NCBI RefSeq assembly: GCF_037975245.1
Contig: NC_092569.1
Span: 17,341,501-17,405,500, forward strand
Direction: 5' to 3'
Length of the DNA: 64,000 bases
Source: Apostichopus japonicus
Lineage: Eukaryota; Echinodermata; Holothuroidea; Aspidochirotida; Stichopodidae
The notes under the pieces are model-generated. The model had not been told where the DNA came from and searched no databases. It saw nothing but the letters and a program-made list of their open reading frames with translations. A program made the position numbers and the translations under genes. Positions 1 through 12,237 of this stretch are shown here, piece by piece (positions within the stretch are counted from its first letter, which is position 1; each line of letters opens with the position of its first letter).

Positions 1-2256
1 TGACGATTGGAATAAAGAAAAACCTATTTGTGGGAGAAGTACTTTTTGTGAATACAAACGAAGTGATTTTTAGTTCAATGATAACTTGAGCCTATCGTTA
101 ACAAGATAGTTGCCAGTGTTTTCTAGTTTGAAATAACATAGCAATTATTTCAATGAATAAAGTTAACGACGTGAGTTAATGTTTGTAACAAACACAGCAA
201 ATACTTACATGTATTTAACAAAAGGAATTGAATATGAGAGGAAATTAAGCTTTATATACACAGTATATGGAATATATAAATTCATACCTTTCTTTCACCG
301 TGAAAGTACACTATTTATTGACATGGAAATACGGAACAGTAGGAAATGCACCAATTACATGCGTGAGGTTTACAGGAGATCTTAGCCGATATCAACGAAG
401 AAAACACATGAAAATAAAATGCTTTAAATTGTAAATACACGAAAATGTTAAAAAAAATACGTGTGAATGTACCTGACAACAACTGATTTATCTGTGTTAC
501 AAGTCGAGTTGACGTTACGGTAAATAAACAGTAAAATGAATTAAGAGTGCACGGTGTAACCGATAAAATTCAAAGTTGCCGAGAACTAGTTTTATACTAT
601 AGTACCCTTGCATATACTTTTCAAATTCCAAGAGTATCACAATGTTGTACTTAAGGATCTCATTATCAAGTTAAAACTACTTGCTTGATAGTTTAGGACA
701 TACACTTTTTAATTGTGCATTGTCTTCAAAATCATGAAAACCATTGAAGTTAACATATGGAAGTATTGCATGGAAGCTAATTGTTAAGTTCGATAATGCC
801 AGGCAAAATGAATTGGTGTTTTATGTAACTTTCAATAATTGACAACCTCTTAGTAAGAAGAAATCAAATAAAACTGTCAATGCGAAATATATTAGATAAT
901 TATAGTAGCAAGTTTCTTAACCTCTGTTCTTTCTATAATAATCTTTACAGAATATAAATAGGGGGCGTTGAATGAAGTTGATTGAAAAACAATTAAAAAG
1001 ATGATTTTAATTACAAACGTTGTCAGCAAGTGTTATTTGTCCAAGCTTTCAGCACAGATATTTCTGAATTTACTATAAGAAACTATTTGTTTTTCCAATA
1101 ATACACAACGTTATCATTTTACAATTCCGCCTATCATATTGAAATAACTTTGTTGATACTATGAGTATGATATAAATATGTCGACCATAATTTTACTATG
1201 TTATCAACTTTCAACTATACTTTTCTTAAAACTATATGACATAGAGAAAAAGTAATGAAATAATCTATAATTTTACAAAATTTTCTCAATTATATATGTA
1301 ATACCTTTTTAAAATATTTAACGCAGATCACTGGAACTCGAAAGGGTGAATGCTTTACTTGGACAAGAAGTGTAGCGATTTTATGTAACAGAAAGCGTAC
1401 TGTTACTATTATGAGTATTATTATGATATATGTTTTGGCTTTTTTTTAATTCTCTTTTGGGTAAGATAAACCTATACTGTAACCTTAAAATACTTTGCGT
1501 ACTAATGTAGTCAAATCGATTTGTTAAGAGGCAGTCATCCGTCGTTAAGGATAGACTGAATGAATTTATCTCTTGTCTTGTATTATTCTGACAATATTAA
1601 CAGCTTTGTACTAAGCCATTCAGTAAAACAAACAGTTATAGTATTATAAATTTTGTCTTATATTACAAAAAATAGCGATGAAGTGGTAAATATAAACACT
1701 TAGAGATACACAATTGGGAGTGTGCGTTGTTAATAGAAAATATGAGAGTTTTTTCTTAAGGCAATGCAAAATTGATAAATAAAAGAAAGATATTTATTTC
1801 AAAATAAATTTCGTTCTTGCAAAAAAATAGATGTAACTAAACATAAGATATACTTTGTTATTGCATTTTTTTTTAACTTCCAGTGCAAATTTTACAAAAA
1901 AACACACCTTCCTGGAGGATGCTGAAGATTATTATTTTGGAAAGAAGGAATTTATTGAAGAAAAATTATTATTTTGGAAAGAAGGAATTTATTGAAGAAA
2001 AAATATTATTTGCTAAGTACATAAAATGTTATATTAGAAATTGTAAAACAGCTTATCAAGTAGTTAGATTTTCTTCAAATTTTGGGAGGAATTATCAAAT
2101 CAAACAAGCAAGTAAGAAACATATGAAAAGGTTATCCAGTGCTTGAATCTTTCTACATTACTAATTTTTTTTTTGTTAAATTGTAGCATCTAACAATCAA
2201 GAAAGAAACATGATTTATAAGAAACATTAACGTAAACTGTAAAATATTTAACTCAC
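1..2256 (-). other. Intron 1 of FReD copy A (partial)
   Basis: This stretch lies 3' of the exon 1 donor of copy A and continues off the left edge. It aligns by eye with intron 1 of copy D (about 45770-47859) and with the stretch upstream of pseudogene B (13133-13745). In C and D, exon 2 lies about 3 kb from exon 1, so exon 2 of A is expected off the window. A 37-bp unit is tandemly duplicated at 1928-1964 and 1965-2001 and is single in C and D. No other gene is seen. Confidence 0.7.
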
Positions 2257-2337
2257 CGTTTCTTCCGAGGACGTAAACGCGATCATTGTTGTGCACAAGA
2301 ATGCAAAGATTGCTCGAACAGACACGGAAGTCTCCAT
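2257..2337 (-). CDS. FReD copy A, exon 1 (signal peptide); rest of gene off window
   Basis: An 81-nt exon starts with ATG at 2337 and ends at a GTGAGT donor in phase 0. It encodes 27 residues beginning METSVSVRAIF, with a hydrophobic core [13 protein letters not shown] followed by TSSEET, a typical secretory signal peptide. The exon matches exon 1 of copies C and D in length, donor and sequence, which fixes the frame. A longer open frame crosses the same DNA but has no signal-peptide character. This is the only part of copy A in the window. Confidence 0.8.
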
Positions 2338-2640
2338 ATTTGTGAATGTCTTGGTATAATATGAATGACAAGTCAATGAAATGATTTATATTTCAAGAGC
2401 TAAAAAATATCCTCGATGTTCCTGGAAACAACGGATGACTTGAAGTGTACTTACAAAGTTGTAAAATGATGATGTCTCGCAGCCAGATCGCATTGTTCTT
2501 CTTCTTGGTTAGATACCGTCAGTCAGTTTTAAACAGATAGGGATTCAAAAGGCACCCATATACTATGGAAACTTCCAGTCCGTCAAGGAATACCGTTACA
2601 TGTTACATCACGTTGCGGAAATATTTACATATTGTGCGAG
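2338..2640 (-). promoter_or_regulatory. 5' flank of copy A with kappaB-like and CRE-like sites
   Basis: The flank upstream of exon 1 aligns with the flanks of C and D. A kappaB-like decamer GGAAACTTCC lies at 2567-2576, 230 bp upstream of the ATG. About 40 bp beyond it is TTACATCACGTTGCGGAAAT, where C and D read TTACGTCACG. The shared sequence may reflect recent duplication rather than constraint, so regulatory function is inference. Confidence 0.35.
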
Positions 2641-4999
2641 AATTCGACATCTACAGTTTATAAATATGTTTATTTAAAGTAAGGAAGCAGGTTGAGTAAA
2701 ACATTTATTTCTTTATTTTAAGATAAGACAACCAAACGACTGTAAGTGTCATAAACTCTGCCCCCATGATATATGGTGTATATTTTTTTATTGAATTGAT
2801 CCTCGAATAGTTGCAAAATGTAAAGAAACAGGAATGAAATTACATTTTCTTTCATTTTTAGGCTTTACGTTTCCATGGGCTATACTATCAGAATACAACT
2901 TTCTCGTAATGTCAAATATACGGCACGCAAATTGGTATACAATCGTCTTAAATGTGTTAAATTATTCAAATCATTTCGTGGAATCAACGTCTTCTACCCT
3001 CTATCCCATTCCTTGTCCCTCTCTTTTTGAGTATTTTGCGTTTTGACACCCACCCACAATAAAGTGTACAAGGAAACTGTACAGGAGTGGTTTGCCATAG
3101 GGAGCGGATAGGGGCCGAGACGAGGAAGGGCAATCGATATTGTCGAAAACATTGTGAAGATTTGGAGTTCTACCACAAAATGTATCATAAACGATATAAA
3201 TGGATATCATCATTTCCCATTTACCAAAATAACAATTTGTTTACCATTACGGATGTAAGCCAAAATTGTTGACCCCCCACCTAAAATTTGAAATCGTCAC
3301 AGAGGGTAGAGCAAAGGCGCAACAACGTACACTTTCGGCGGTTTATCCCCAGAATAAATCAGGAGGCCTAACCAACCGCTCTCTACTGACATACATACTA
3401 TTAAAAAAGTCGTGAAGTATTCCTTTAGTGATAACAAAGAAGTCGAAAATCATTCAACATTTTGTTCAATAGTTTGCAAAATATAGCACCGTGTTGCATC
3501 TAAGCACCCTCCGTTTTTACAAAAATTCTCAAAAATGACATACGTCCCCTTAGACCCTCCCCTTGACGACAAAAAGTCTTATCCTCCCACTACAAAAAAA
3601 AAATATATATATATCCTTGCGTCTTTAGGATAGAGCATGAATCTTATCATGAAGTCTTAGTTCTCGGACAAAATTGTTGTTTGTTCCTTCACACCATATA
3701 ACCATGGCTACATATACCTGCCATACAAGGCATTACCACATCCATCACGATGATGCCTATTTAACACTAGCAATTATATAAGGCTTACGCGACATACAGT
3801 GTGTATTCTTGTACGTTTGCTAGATTTTGTGCGACGGATCCCAGCCCTGTATTACCCTGTCCTGCTTAATATGGTATAAAATGATCATATCGATATTACA
3901 AACGCGATAATGTGTAGCTTCGACAACATAAAAGATAAAGACAGATGCCAAAATGTGCATACGTGCATAGTTACATTGTACTATCGTTTGGCTACTTAAC
4001 AACTTAGGAATGTCGTATCACTGATAAAACAAAAGATAAACGTATAGATGCCATCGTATGCACACTTACTTAACAACCTTACACGTTACTTAACAATCTT
4101 GAAACTAACTATATTTTTCCAAAATAAAATTGCATCTTTGACACACGTAAATGTGTCTCTCTTCTGTCGTGATTTGCTATTACGTTTCGTATGGGGAAGT
4201 TAATAAGCGGGAAGAATTTCTAGCTTAAACAATTTAACACTTCCGAACAATAACAGCGGTAATTTCACTTAGCACATATTGAAGTAAAGAATACAAAACT
4301 TCATGGTATCTAGATAAATGGGTTGTGTTAATTGACCGTTCTTAAAGCATAACGGGAATGTTATAGTTTTTGTAAAAACTGTTTTCGTATGACACAAATC
4401 TTCTGCGTAACATTTCCAACAATATGAATGTTAAAGATTATTTGTGTATATGTACCATTTTGGTGCTTGAATGGGGGAAAGAGGGGTGGGGGGATGAGGA
4501 AGTATGCAAACAAATTGTATTAAATACGCAGAGGTCTAGTATGCGACCTGGCTCCTAAGTTAAATAAGAATGGGCATATCAAGACTGATTTCTAATTTAT
4601 AGAATGCAATGCAAAACTGCAAAAAATGCAAAAATTACTATTGTGAGATGTGTTATACAAGCTGGAAATAAGCATACCCCTAAAAATATTACCGTTCATT
4701 AAGATATTGCTACAGAGAGCCAATCAAAAGTGAACAGAAGTAGTTACATCCATCAGTGCTATGGCCCGCGGATTGGGTGGGAAAGTACAATGGGATCCCG
4801 CAAGTTCCATTTCGTGTCCAACCCTGTTAAAGGAATTGTCTGGTGAAAGATTTTGATACATTGTCCTTGTAGTTTTTCTTTTTTTTCTTTCTAACCATGT
4901 AAAAATTGTCCCAATTCAACGTTTTCTTCTTGTAGAAATCTGGTTTTCAAATTCACCAGTTTCTCACCAAAAGTACCGTTTGTTCGAACGCATTAATAT
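2641..4999. repeat. Upstream module repeated beside each FReD copy
   Basis: No gene is seen. The stretch is related to sequence upstream of C (about 29200-31050 and again 35676-37250), of D (about 48240-52260, interrupted by a hAT element) and of B (13746-14900). Parts resemble a dispersed family marked by a CCCCTTAGACCC-type segment followed by a GGACG-type one, also seen near 18361, 29826, 49046 and 50920. Confidence 0.5.
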
Positions 5000-5843
5000 T
5001 GTAACGATTTTGGGGGTGGGGGTTGAGATTGGGTAGCGTTAGGCCGGCAGGTTAGGATCCTTGGCCGATGGTGTTGTATTTTGATTGGCCACAAAGTCGG
5101 AGAAATAGCGTGGAGTCAAACACAAGTAGAAATTATCCAAACAATCCAGGTAAGTATAAAACGGTTTATTTCCGCAACTGACTATTAAAATAAACGTAAA
5201 TGGACTTCTTCGTCCTAAACAAGGATAAATAAATCAGCTCTCAATTGCTCTAAGAAGTAACAGAAAAATACGGCGAGAAGTAAAAGAAAAACGATGAAAT
5301 ACAGCTTCAGAGGCCTGCTCTAAATGGTATTGGCTTCAGGGCGTAAACCTGCCAAGATACCAAACAACGCTATAGACCTTGCTGTTGAAGAACTCGATTA
5401 AGGTGTTCCCTATTTCCTTCGAAAACATCCTTATATACGGGATCTAATTTACATAAACTTACAATGGGTCTCTTTGACTGAGAATGGTTGATAAAAGAGT
5501 GCAGCTTTCCTAAGGTCTGATAATCCCCCCGAAAACGAAATACATTTTAAACCCTTAATAGAACATTAGCTAAAAACATCTGCACCCATCCCACATGAAT
5601 GAATTTTACGATCGTACGACATACTGCTACGTAATGAATATTACCATAACGTTTGTGATGGCGGATAATCCGCATAGCGGCAAACAATGGTCTATGCAGC
5701 GCGCGGCTAATCCTACTATTACTACAGTAACAAAGGGAATACCTAAGCCAAGGGATTAACCCGGAGAGCCGCTCCGCAGGGCTCCGCCACTGCTCCCCAT
5801 ACGCTCCGCACGACCTTGGCCAGAGGTCGGCCCGAGCGTTACA
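5000..5843. mobile_element. Probable solo LTR
   Basis: The 844-bp segment begins TGTAACG and ends CGTTACA, the 5'-TG...CA-3' inverted ends typical of LTRs. It is flanked by ATAT on both sides (4996-4999 and 5844-5847), a candidate 4-bp target duplication of the Gypsy/ERV type. There is no internal coding region and no second LTR. The flanks are AT-rich, so the duplication could be chance. Confidence 0.5.
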
Positions 5844-5847
5844 ATAT

Positions 5848-8070
5848 GGTGATTGACGTAGTGCTGGCTAATAGGCAAAACAGGCGACTTGAAGTTAGCA
5901 CTCCCATTTCCGCAGCAAGTACACTCTCACGTGTACACGCACAGGTGATTGCCTATATAGCGTACATAATGCGAACGTATATAGCCTACTGTACCATGCC
6001 CAGCTGGTATACGTATAGCGTTGCACATAATATACTCTCACACTCATACCACAGATCATAAACTGTTCTTCGAAATTGCTGAAATAAAATTCACGCATTA
6101 GCGTAAATGACGTCACGTTCTGTACTGTTCAAATCATATTGGAAATGTCCATCCTTAACGATTAAAAAATCGTTTCTCTGTCAAACGCAACATTAGCGTT
6201 CTCATACTTTGACAACATGTTTGGAAAATTATTTATCATTTTTTAAGGTAACTTATTTGGGCCATCAGACAATCCTTTTAAGTCAATAAAACATTTATGG
6301 TTGGGGTGCGACATCAAGTACAGGTGCAGAGTGTATTATATGTAGACCGTTGTTTACAAAAGACAATGCCTTATAAAACCTGAAGATAAATAAATAAGCT
6401 ATATGGTTATGGTGGCGTGTGCAATAGGGAGGGGTGGGAACTCCATACTTTTATAGGTATCTATTAGAACAACCATGTGCTAAGACCCAACTAAAATACC
6501 TAATTTATACACTAACTATGCCTAAGAATGCACCATTTGAACTCTTAACTTTGAATTTTATTATACGGAGGACCACCAGAACCCCTAAATAGGGGTCGGA
6601 TTCTACGACCCCGCAGCCACATCCCTCATTTGTAAGAAAAGTTAGATCGACGGTATAACTTTGGATCAGTAATTTAATGTTATTGCATAGGATACCACCA
6701 ACGTCGTTCCAGATACAGGGATATTGAATTTCACAACTGATTACCTTTGAGATACATACGGTGTACCAATGCAAAAGATTTATGCAAGCTTGTTAGGAAT
6801 ATTAGCAACTCATTATACCAATTACGTGCATAGACAAACATATCAATAATGCATTCGTACGAGCGTAATGTTTTCTTGCTCTTTGTGTCATGTTTCATGC
6901 TTAAACAGCTTTCAAATGTTACCCGTGAACAATTAAAAGAATCAAGTGAGCGAGATATCGATATATACATTTACAAGGATACTTCAAAATAGACACATAA
7001 TTTCCTGTTTTATGCACTGAGTTGCAAGCTGGGGAAATAATACAGCGTGCTATTTATGGTACTTCTAAATCAAACATAAGTATAAGGAACAGATATCCGA
7101 GATAACCATTGATTGTATCACATTTTAACTTAATGTAGAAAACTATGGACTTAAAACCGGGGTCTTCTAATACTCCATGTTATACATACAAAGATCCAAC
7201 TACCGCAGCATATAATAACTGAAATAAATTAACAGTTCATTAACTGTTATTCATTAATTACAACAAATGTTGTTAATTCAGTAAAGAGTTGTCAATAGAA
7301 TATAATTGGATGTTCCCATAGTATTTGGATCTACTGATTTCCTTCTTCTTTGAGAAAACAGTTCCCAGGTTGAACAAGGGTAAGTTATCTTATGCTTAGC
7401 ATGACGCAGTCAAAACGTTGTGATTTACTTCTCTTCGTGAAAACCTTGGGTAAAGGGGGGGGGGGGTGAGTATGAATAAACTTTACTTTACGAAATCAAC
7501 CATAACTGTTCAGAGAGGCTTAATACAGTTTGAAGGTGGAAGCTTCTGTAAAAGCTCAATGGTTGAAGCTTATAACATATGCAAGATAATGAAAGACACC
7601 AAAATACTTTGACATGTAAATTACATCTTTATATTGGTCGCAATGGAAAGAAGGAACTTAATATTTTATGTCATAAACATCTTGACCTTGGGTCCACCCC
7701 GGTGATACAAGATGAACTACATATCAATGTCACGTATAATCAGTTGGCAAGATAATACACGTTTAGTAATTAATGTTTAGTTCATGTTTAGTGCCGTCTT
7801 TTCTCCACGTATACGTCGCCATTTTTGGCCACCGTGGCAGTTATATATTTAGGGAATATCCTCAATATCATATTCTTGCTACATAAGATTCTCTACATGG
7901 GGGCAACAGACGTACAGATTTTGCTGACCTGCTGAGTCCTACATACGGTTCTATGTTGCTATCAATAGCAATAGAGAATTTGGGAGCGATATGCCGATTT
8001 GTATATGAGAGTGAAGGTCGAATAGTTCCTAATGTTCCACAAGCAGAGCAAAATTGAGTGAAATATATCT

Positions 8071-8072
<2 letters not shown>
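5848..8072. other. Intergenic, no gene recognised
   Basis: Only short open frames occur, with no recognisable domain and no match by eye to the FReD exons on either strand. Exon 7 of pseudogene B could have lain downstream of 9989 in this direction, but it is not here. Confidence 0.5.
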
Positions 8073-8129
<57 letters not shown>

Positions 8130-8180
8130 GAGGCTGGAAATGTTTCACTGTTCTAGATTTTTGAACTCACTACAATTTCA
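8073..8180 (+). repeat. (TA)n(TG)n microsatellite next to a SINE tail fragment
   Basis: About 30 bp of TA is followed by about 28 bp of TG. Then comes GGAGGCTGGAAATGTTTCAC and onward, which resembles the sequence just after the tRNA-like heads at 23932 and 61527. This third occurrence, outside the segmental duplication, supports a dispersed SINE family. Confidence 0.55.
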
Positions 8181-9732
8181 CTTGTATACATATAATGCAA
8201 ATGATCAAGAACATTCATTATTTTGTCAGTAGCTCTACAAACATGTTCTTCATTTTGTTGAATGTGATTTAGCTAATAGAGATACATATTTTTATACATA
8301 CCATTATTTATACCACATATATATTCTACAAACTACATCGCCCTGAGAAGGGGTTCTGTTGAAATTATTACACATGCTAATTGCATGGTAGCTTAAAGGT
8401 ACATATGTTGAGACAGAAGGAAAGAACGTTTATCATAAATTCCGAATAAAGGAGTGTTACAGTTCGCGAGTGTTGCAGCTGGCTTTGTATTCCTAAATTC
8501 GCTGACTTGTAAAGTTTTTAGTTTTACGAATTGCTTCACTTGGTCTGTATCATTTACAACAATTTAAGTATGAATTATATATTTAAATTTTCTTTATAAT
8601 TTAAACATTAGGTTGATCTTGAAAATTTACCTTAGGGCATAGTAATTCTTGACAGTATTACTTTCTTGCAAAAATTTAACTGATGAATATGCGACGAAAT
8701 CATCCCATCGGCCGTGTACCTGTAAGCAGAATTGTGAAGGAAGCTCACTAAGTTAGTAGCCAGAGTAGGCTACCCATAGTGCCTTGTTTTATGTATCGCT
8801 GATCAAAGAAAATGGATTTAAAGAGATTTGAAGGGACAATATTTATAAGTATGGACATTTCAGTTTACTGTTATGTCAGTATAGTATAAAGTTAGAAACA
8901 AAATAAATTGCTCACTGAGCTCTGTAGGTTTTAAGTCAGCGATACACATATGAACCTAATTGTTGTATATCTTAGTAATAATAGTTTATCCGAATACATT
9001 CAGACGATATGAAATCACGTTAGTTGAAGTCGAGCCTAAAGACTTCAAAGCCCTAAAGAGAATTTATATTGTTGTTGTGTAGGCGTTATTGGGTGAGGGG
9101 TGGGGAAGAAGTCTTAACGCGCGTGATATGGCGTTCTCAGAATGAAATAACCAGTACCTATTAAAAGAAACACCAAAATGATTTTGTTGTAGTATTAAAA
9201 ATTTTCATGGTAGAGTGGGGAGGGGTCTTAATGTGGGGGATCTGGCATTTCAAGAATGAAATAACCAGTACCTATTAAATATATACTAATATAAAGATAC
9301 TAAAAAGTTATCTTTTCGTGGTATTAGGATTTACCTTAGCTTATAATTGGCGGCGTGATTTGAGCTCAACGGCACAAAGAGGTACATCGTACAGACATCT
9401 CGTTGAAAAAATGTATTTGGTACCAGTATTTTATATATCAAGTCTTTTTTTCCTCACAAATCACAACAAATATGATAAATAAGTCACGTTTACAATAATC
9501 ATGCTTAAAGTCGTGGTTGTGGCCTTTGTTTGAAGTTCAAACCCTGATAATGCTTCAAGTTAGCCATTTACGGTTTTGATCCTAAAAGAAAAGTCACATA
9601 CTTTAGCTCCTTTCTTTGCTGAAGTGCGTGAGCAATTTCCTTTATTACAAGACGAATAACTTGTATGATTAATTGGCGAATGTTGTCTTCTCTTTGTTAT
9701 TTCGTGAGGAATATTATGAAAGGCTCAGCCAT
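8181..9732. other. Intergenic with a tandem duplication at 9060-9290
   Basis: No gene is seen. Two copies of a unit of about 115 bp occur in tandem, each ending in the shared segment GAATGAAATAACCAGTACCT and preceded by a G-rich GTGGGGA-type run. Function is unknown. Confidence 0.5.
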
Positions 9733-9840
9733 TCAAGAGGATGGACGAACTTTCATCTCAACAGATCTGACTACTTTAGCGTTCTGGCAGCATTAGCTCA
9801 TTAAGTCTTCCTCCAATATCTTTAACATATCCAATCCGTC
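9733..9840 (-). pseudogene. Copy B, relic of terminal exon 8
   Basis: The last codons read VEMKVRPSS then stop (9733-9735), matching the FBG C-terminus VEMKIRPTS of the other copies. About 27 of 30 bases around the stop match copies C and E. Just upstream the frame is broken by a TAA, and a +1 frame reads GGRLNELM, so this is a frameshifted remnant. The Tyr/Cys-rich insert is absent. Confidence 0.5.
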
Positions 9841-9988
9841 CTGTTTGGGCTGTAGCGAATGTGCGGTGTAAGAAGCAAAACTAATAACAGTAAAAACGGA
9901 CCGAGAACAAATTATTCTGCCATCTAAGATCATCTTTAACAACGCAGAGGAGCAAAATTGGAAAGTATGTATTTTCTAAATGACTTAC

Positions 9989-10297
9989 GGTCCATCCTCC
10001 ACCATTTTCCATATTACAGGATACTTCGAATCCTGACCCTGACCATCCAGTAGGCATGATTGTATAAACGCCATCTTGTCTTTGCCCAGCGTCATAAACA
10101 TCCTGGCAGTCTGTGAAAACGTTGGGTGGACAAGTTTCACCGTCACCTTCATATCCCTCATTACAATAACACTTTCGTACCCCATCTCTGACATCACACA
10201 CAGCATCGTTACTACATCTGTATTCTTCACAGATTAGTCGGTTATTGTTACAAGAACACTTTTGTGTGCAGTCATCGTTAACGAATGTTTCTTCATT
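9989..10297 (-). pseudogene. Copy B, exon 6 (VWC/EGF-like plus start of FBG2)
   Basis: 309 nt, phase 0 to 0, TCCAG acceptor and GTAAGT donor. It begins NEETFVNDDC, has the CYCNEGYEGDGETC EGF-like end, then the FBG start [20 protein letters not shown] and ends GGGWT. It keeps the canonical GGGWT where C and E have DEGWT. Confidence 0.75.
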
Positions 10298-10453
10298 CTG
10301 GAATTGAATTGTCGAAAAAAATGAATGCATTTATTTCAACATATATTTTGTTCTTGCAATTTGTGTTATCGCAACGTCATTTAGCTTAAGTTTTTTCTCT
10401 GTTTCGTTTGAATTGCCACTTGATATTGAGCTAAATGTCGTGCCAATACTCAC

Positions 10454-10671
10454 TGGTATAACCACGTTGGCCTCTGCTACGAAACACCCGCATTCACTCG
10501 CACTGATACAGTCACTTCCTTGCATTAAGAAACCAGCTGGACAGGTGCAACCATCAGTACCCAAACAGTCTCTGTTACAACCAGATTGTCCGTTGGGATC
10601 TTCACATGTTGCTTTGCAACTGCAGGTTCCGTAGATCATGTTAGTAGGACATATAGGAATCGGTGTACTTG
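10454..10671 (-). pseudogene. Copy B, exon 5 (TIL module) with lost splice acceptor
   Basis: 218 nt if the ancestral boundary is used. It encodes [20 protein letters not shown] and ten-cysteine TIL spacing, ending [13 protein letters not shown] with a GTGAGT donor. The acceptor AG of the relatives is AT here (plus strand 10672-10673). Confidence 0.75.
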
Positions 10672-10904
10672 ATAGTTGGTAAGATTAAGAACAAAATATT
10701 GGATTTTAACAATACTTTATATATATATATATTTGTTGGGGGGCATTTCATAATTATCTATCAGTCATGAAAAATATATATGAAGTTTTACAGGAATTAT
10801 CAAGAAAAGAAGGTTATGCAGACTGTTGAAAAAGATCTAGTTGTAGGCTTTTTATTAGGAATAAATTGTTATGGCATTATTATTAACGTTTTGTTTTTGC
10901 TTAC

Positions 10905-11169
10905 GTGGATCAATTTCGTATGCGCCAATGTGTGTAACCTTATATTGCCCCCATTCATCAGTGATACGAAAACCTCTATATGTTGTATAGAAAGAAGCTC
11001 CATTAGAAAATTCTATATCCACACGAAGTTCGTAGTCTGCTTGATTCGTCAAATATGACATCTTTTCATTGCCGAGCCAAAACTCAGTTGAGGGAAAACC
11101 AAATCCATCTTTATACTGTGACCAACTTATTTTGAAATTAACAACATCGCCGTTGCGACGTTGTATGAC
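10905..11169 (-). pseudogene. Copy B, exon 4 (FBG1 middle)
   Basis: 265 nt, phase 0 to 1, with TTATAG acceptor and GTAAGC donor. It encodes VIQRRNGDVVNF, then FWLGNEKMSYLTNQADYELR and ends THIGAYEIDP. The same ending family (YEINP) occurs in D, whereas C and E end FECNA. Confidence 0.75.
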
Positions 11170-11442
11170 CTATAACAATAGAGAAAAAGATTGCGAAAAC
11201 CATTACCACTTAAATACACTCTCTCAATTGCACACAAATATTGGGAAGTGGACAATTTATTTTACCAATTGTTGTAACTATTCACAAAGGTCGTCTCAAT
11301 AAATGATAGATATTTTCCCAGTTTCGGCGTTACTGAGTGGAGGATGCAACTTATTGATTACGACTACACATGTTAAAGTCATGATACCTACATGCTGGCG
11401 AAAGGCTTTATATATTACATAAACATTTCCAAGCAAACGTAC

Positions 11443-11612
11443 CGTCCAGCCTCCTCCGTCAACGTCATTGTTGCAGTACACCTCAAATGGTTCTTCAAAT
11501 CCATTTGGCTTGATAATGTATACTCCGCTAGAGTTGGACGTAGAACACTGACTTTGGACGTCTCGGCAGTCCTTTGGATATTCAGAACGTTGATAAAAGA
11601 AGTAGTGAGCCA
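11443..11612 (-). pseudogene. Copy B, exon 3 (FBG1 start)
   Basis: 170 nt. The acceptor TACTACAG precedes TGGCTCAC, the first codon being split with exon 2 (A+TG). It contains [31 protein letters not shown] and ends GGGWT at a GTACGT donor. Confidence 0.75.
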
Positions 11613-12191
11613 CTGTAGTATAGATAGATAAACATTAAAAATAATAAAATATGATTTGTGTTCAATTTGTCAGACAAACGCCAAGAAATGACAATTATCC
11701 GTGATTTTAGGAGACGACTAAGAAACGCAGTAGCAAAAATATAATAAGACATTTGAAATAACGTGAAACACCTTAACATCAAATTTGATACAAATATCAT
11801 TTTCTGTTTTAGATTATGTTGGATACATTTTTTCTCCCCCTCTCTCATTTCCCCTTTCTCTGTTTTCTTTTGATTTATGTTTTTTTTTGTGGTGGGGGGG
11901 GGTTGAAGTAGATGAGGTAGGTGCGGGCGAATTTCTTTATATTCTAAAACAAATGTCAAAAATAAGTACAAAAAGTATATGTTGTAATTTCTTTTAATTG
12001 TTTTTAAGTTGTGGAAGTTAAAATATTAAATGCTGTCTCACAAACATACTGTCAATAAAACTTATACAGGAAGTGACCCAAAGATATCGTGGAAATAACA
12101 AAACATATTTTATGTTTGTTAATTAGGTTTTTATATATCTAGAGGGAGTGAAAAAAACAAAGCAATTAAGGTTAAACATTAAATATCTTAC

Positions 12192-12237
12192 TTTGAGTGC
12201 CATCTGTAGTTAAAGGGAAACTTCTCCGATGAATACT
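12192..12237 (-). pseudogene. Copy B, exon 2 (linker)
   Basis: A 46-nt exon, phase 0 to 1, reading SIHRRSFPLTTDGTQ. It has an ATTAG acceptor and GTAAGA donor. Length and frame match exon 2 in C, D and E. No exon 1 is found upstream to supply a start codon. Confidence 0.7.

Larger units (their letters stand above)
9733..12237 (-). pseudogene. FReD copy B, broken
   Basis: Exons 2 to 6 are present at 12192-12237, 11443-11612, 10905-11169, 10454-10671 and 9989-10297. Each is open in the frame of its relatives. Four lesions are visible. Exon 1 and the promoter are absent because sequence near 13745 jumps from intron-1-like to upstream-module-like DNA. The exon 5 acceptor reads AACTAT where C, D and E read AACTAG. 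No exon 7 is found. Exon 8 survives only as a short frameshifted scrap. The nearest alternative AG for exon 5 lies 4 nt inside the exon, shifts the frame and soon meets a stop. Sequence is closest to copy D. The mostly open exons suggest recent inactivation. Confidence 0.75.

Noticed and set aside
5848-9732. Missing exon 7 of copy B
   Set aside because: Both strands were read for FWLGNEK-type and VFQRR-type coding sequence and for matches to the exon 7 DNA; none was seen.
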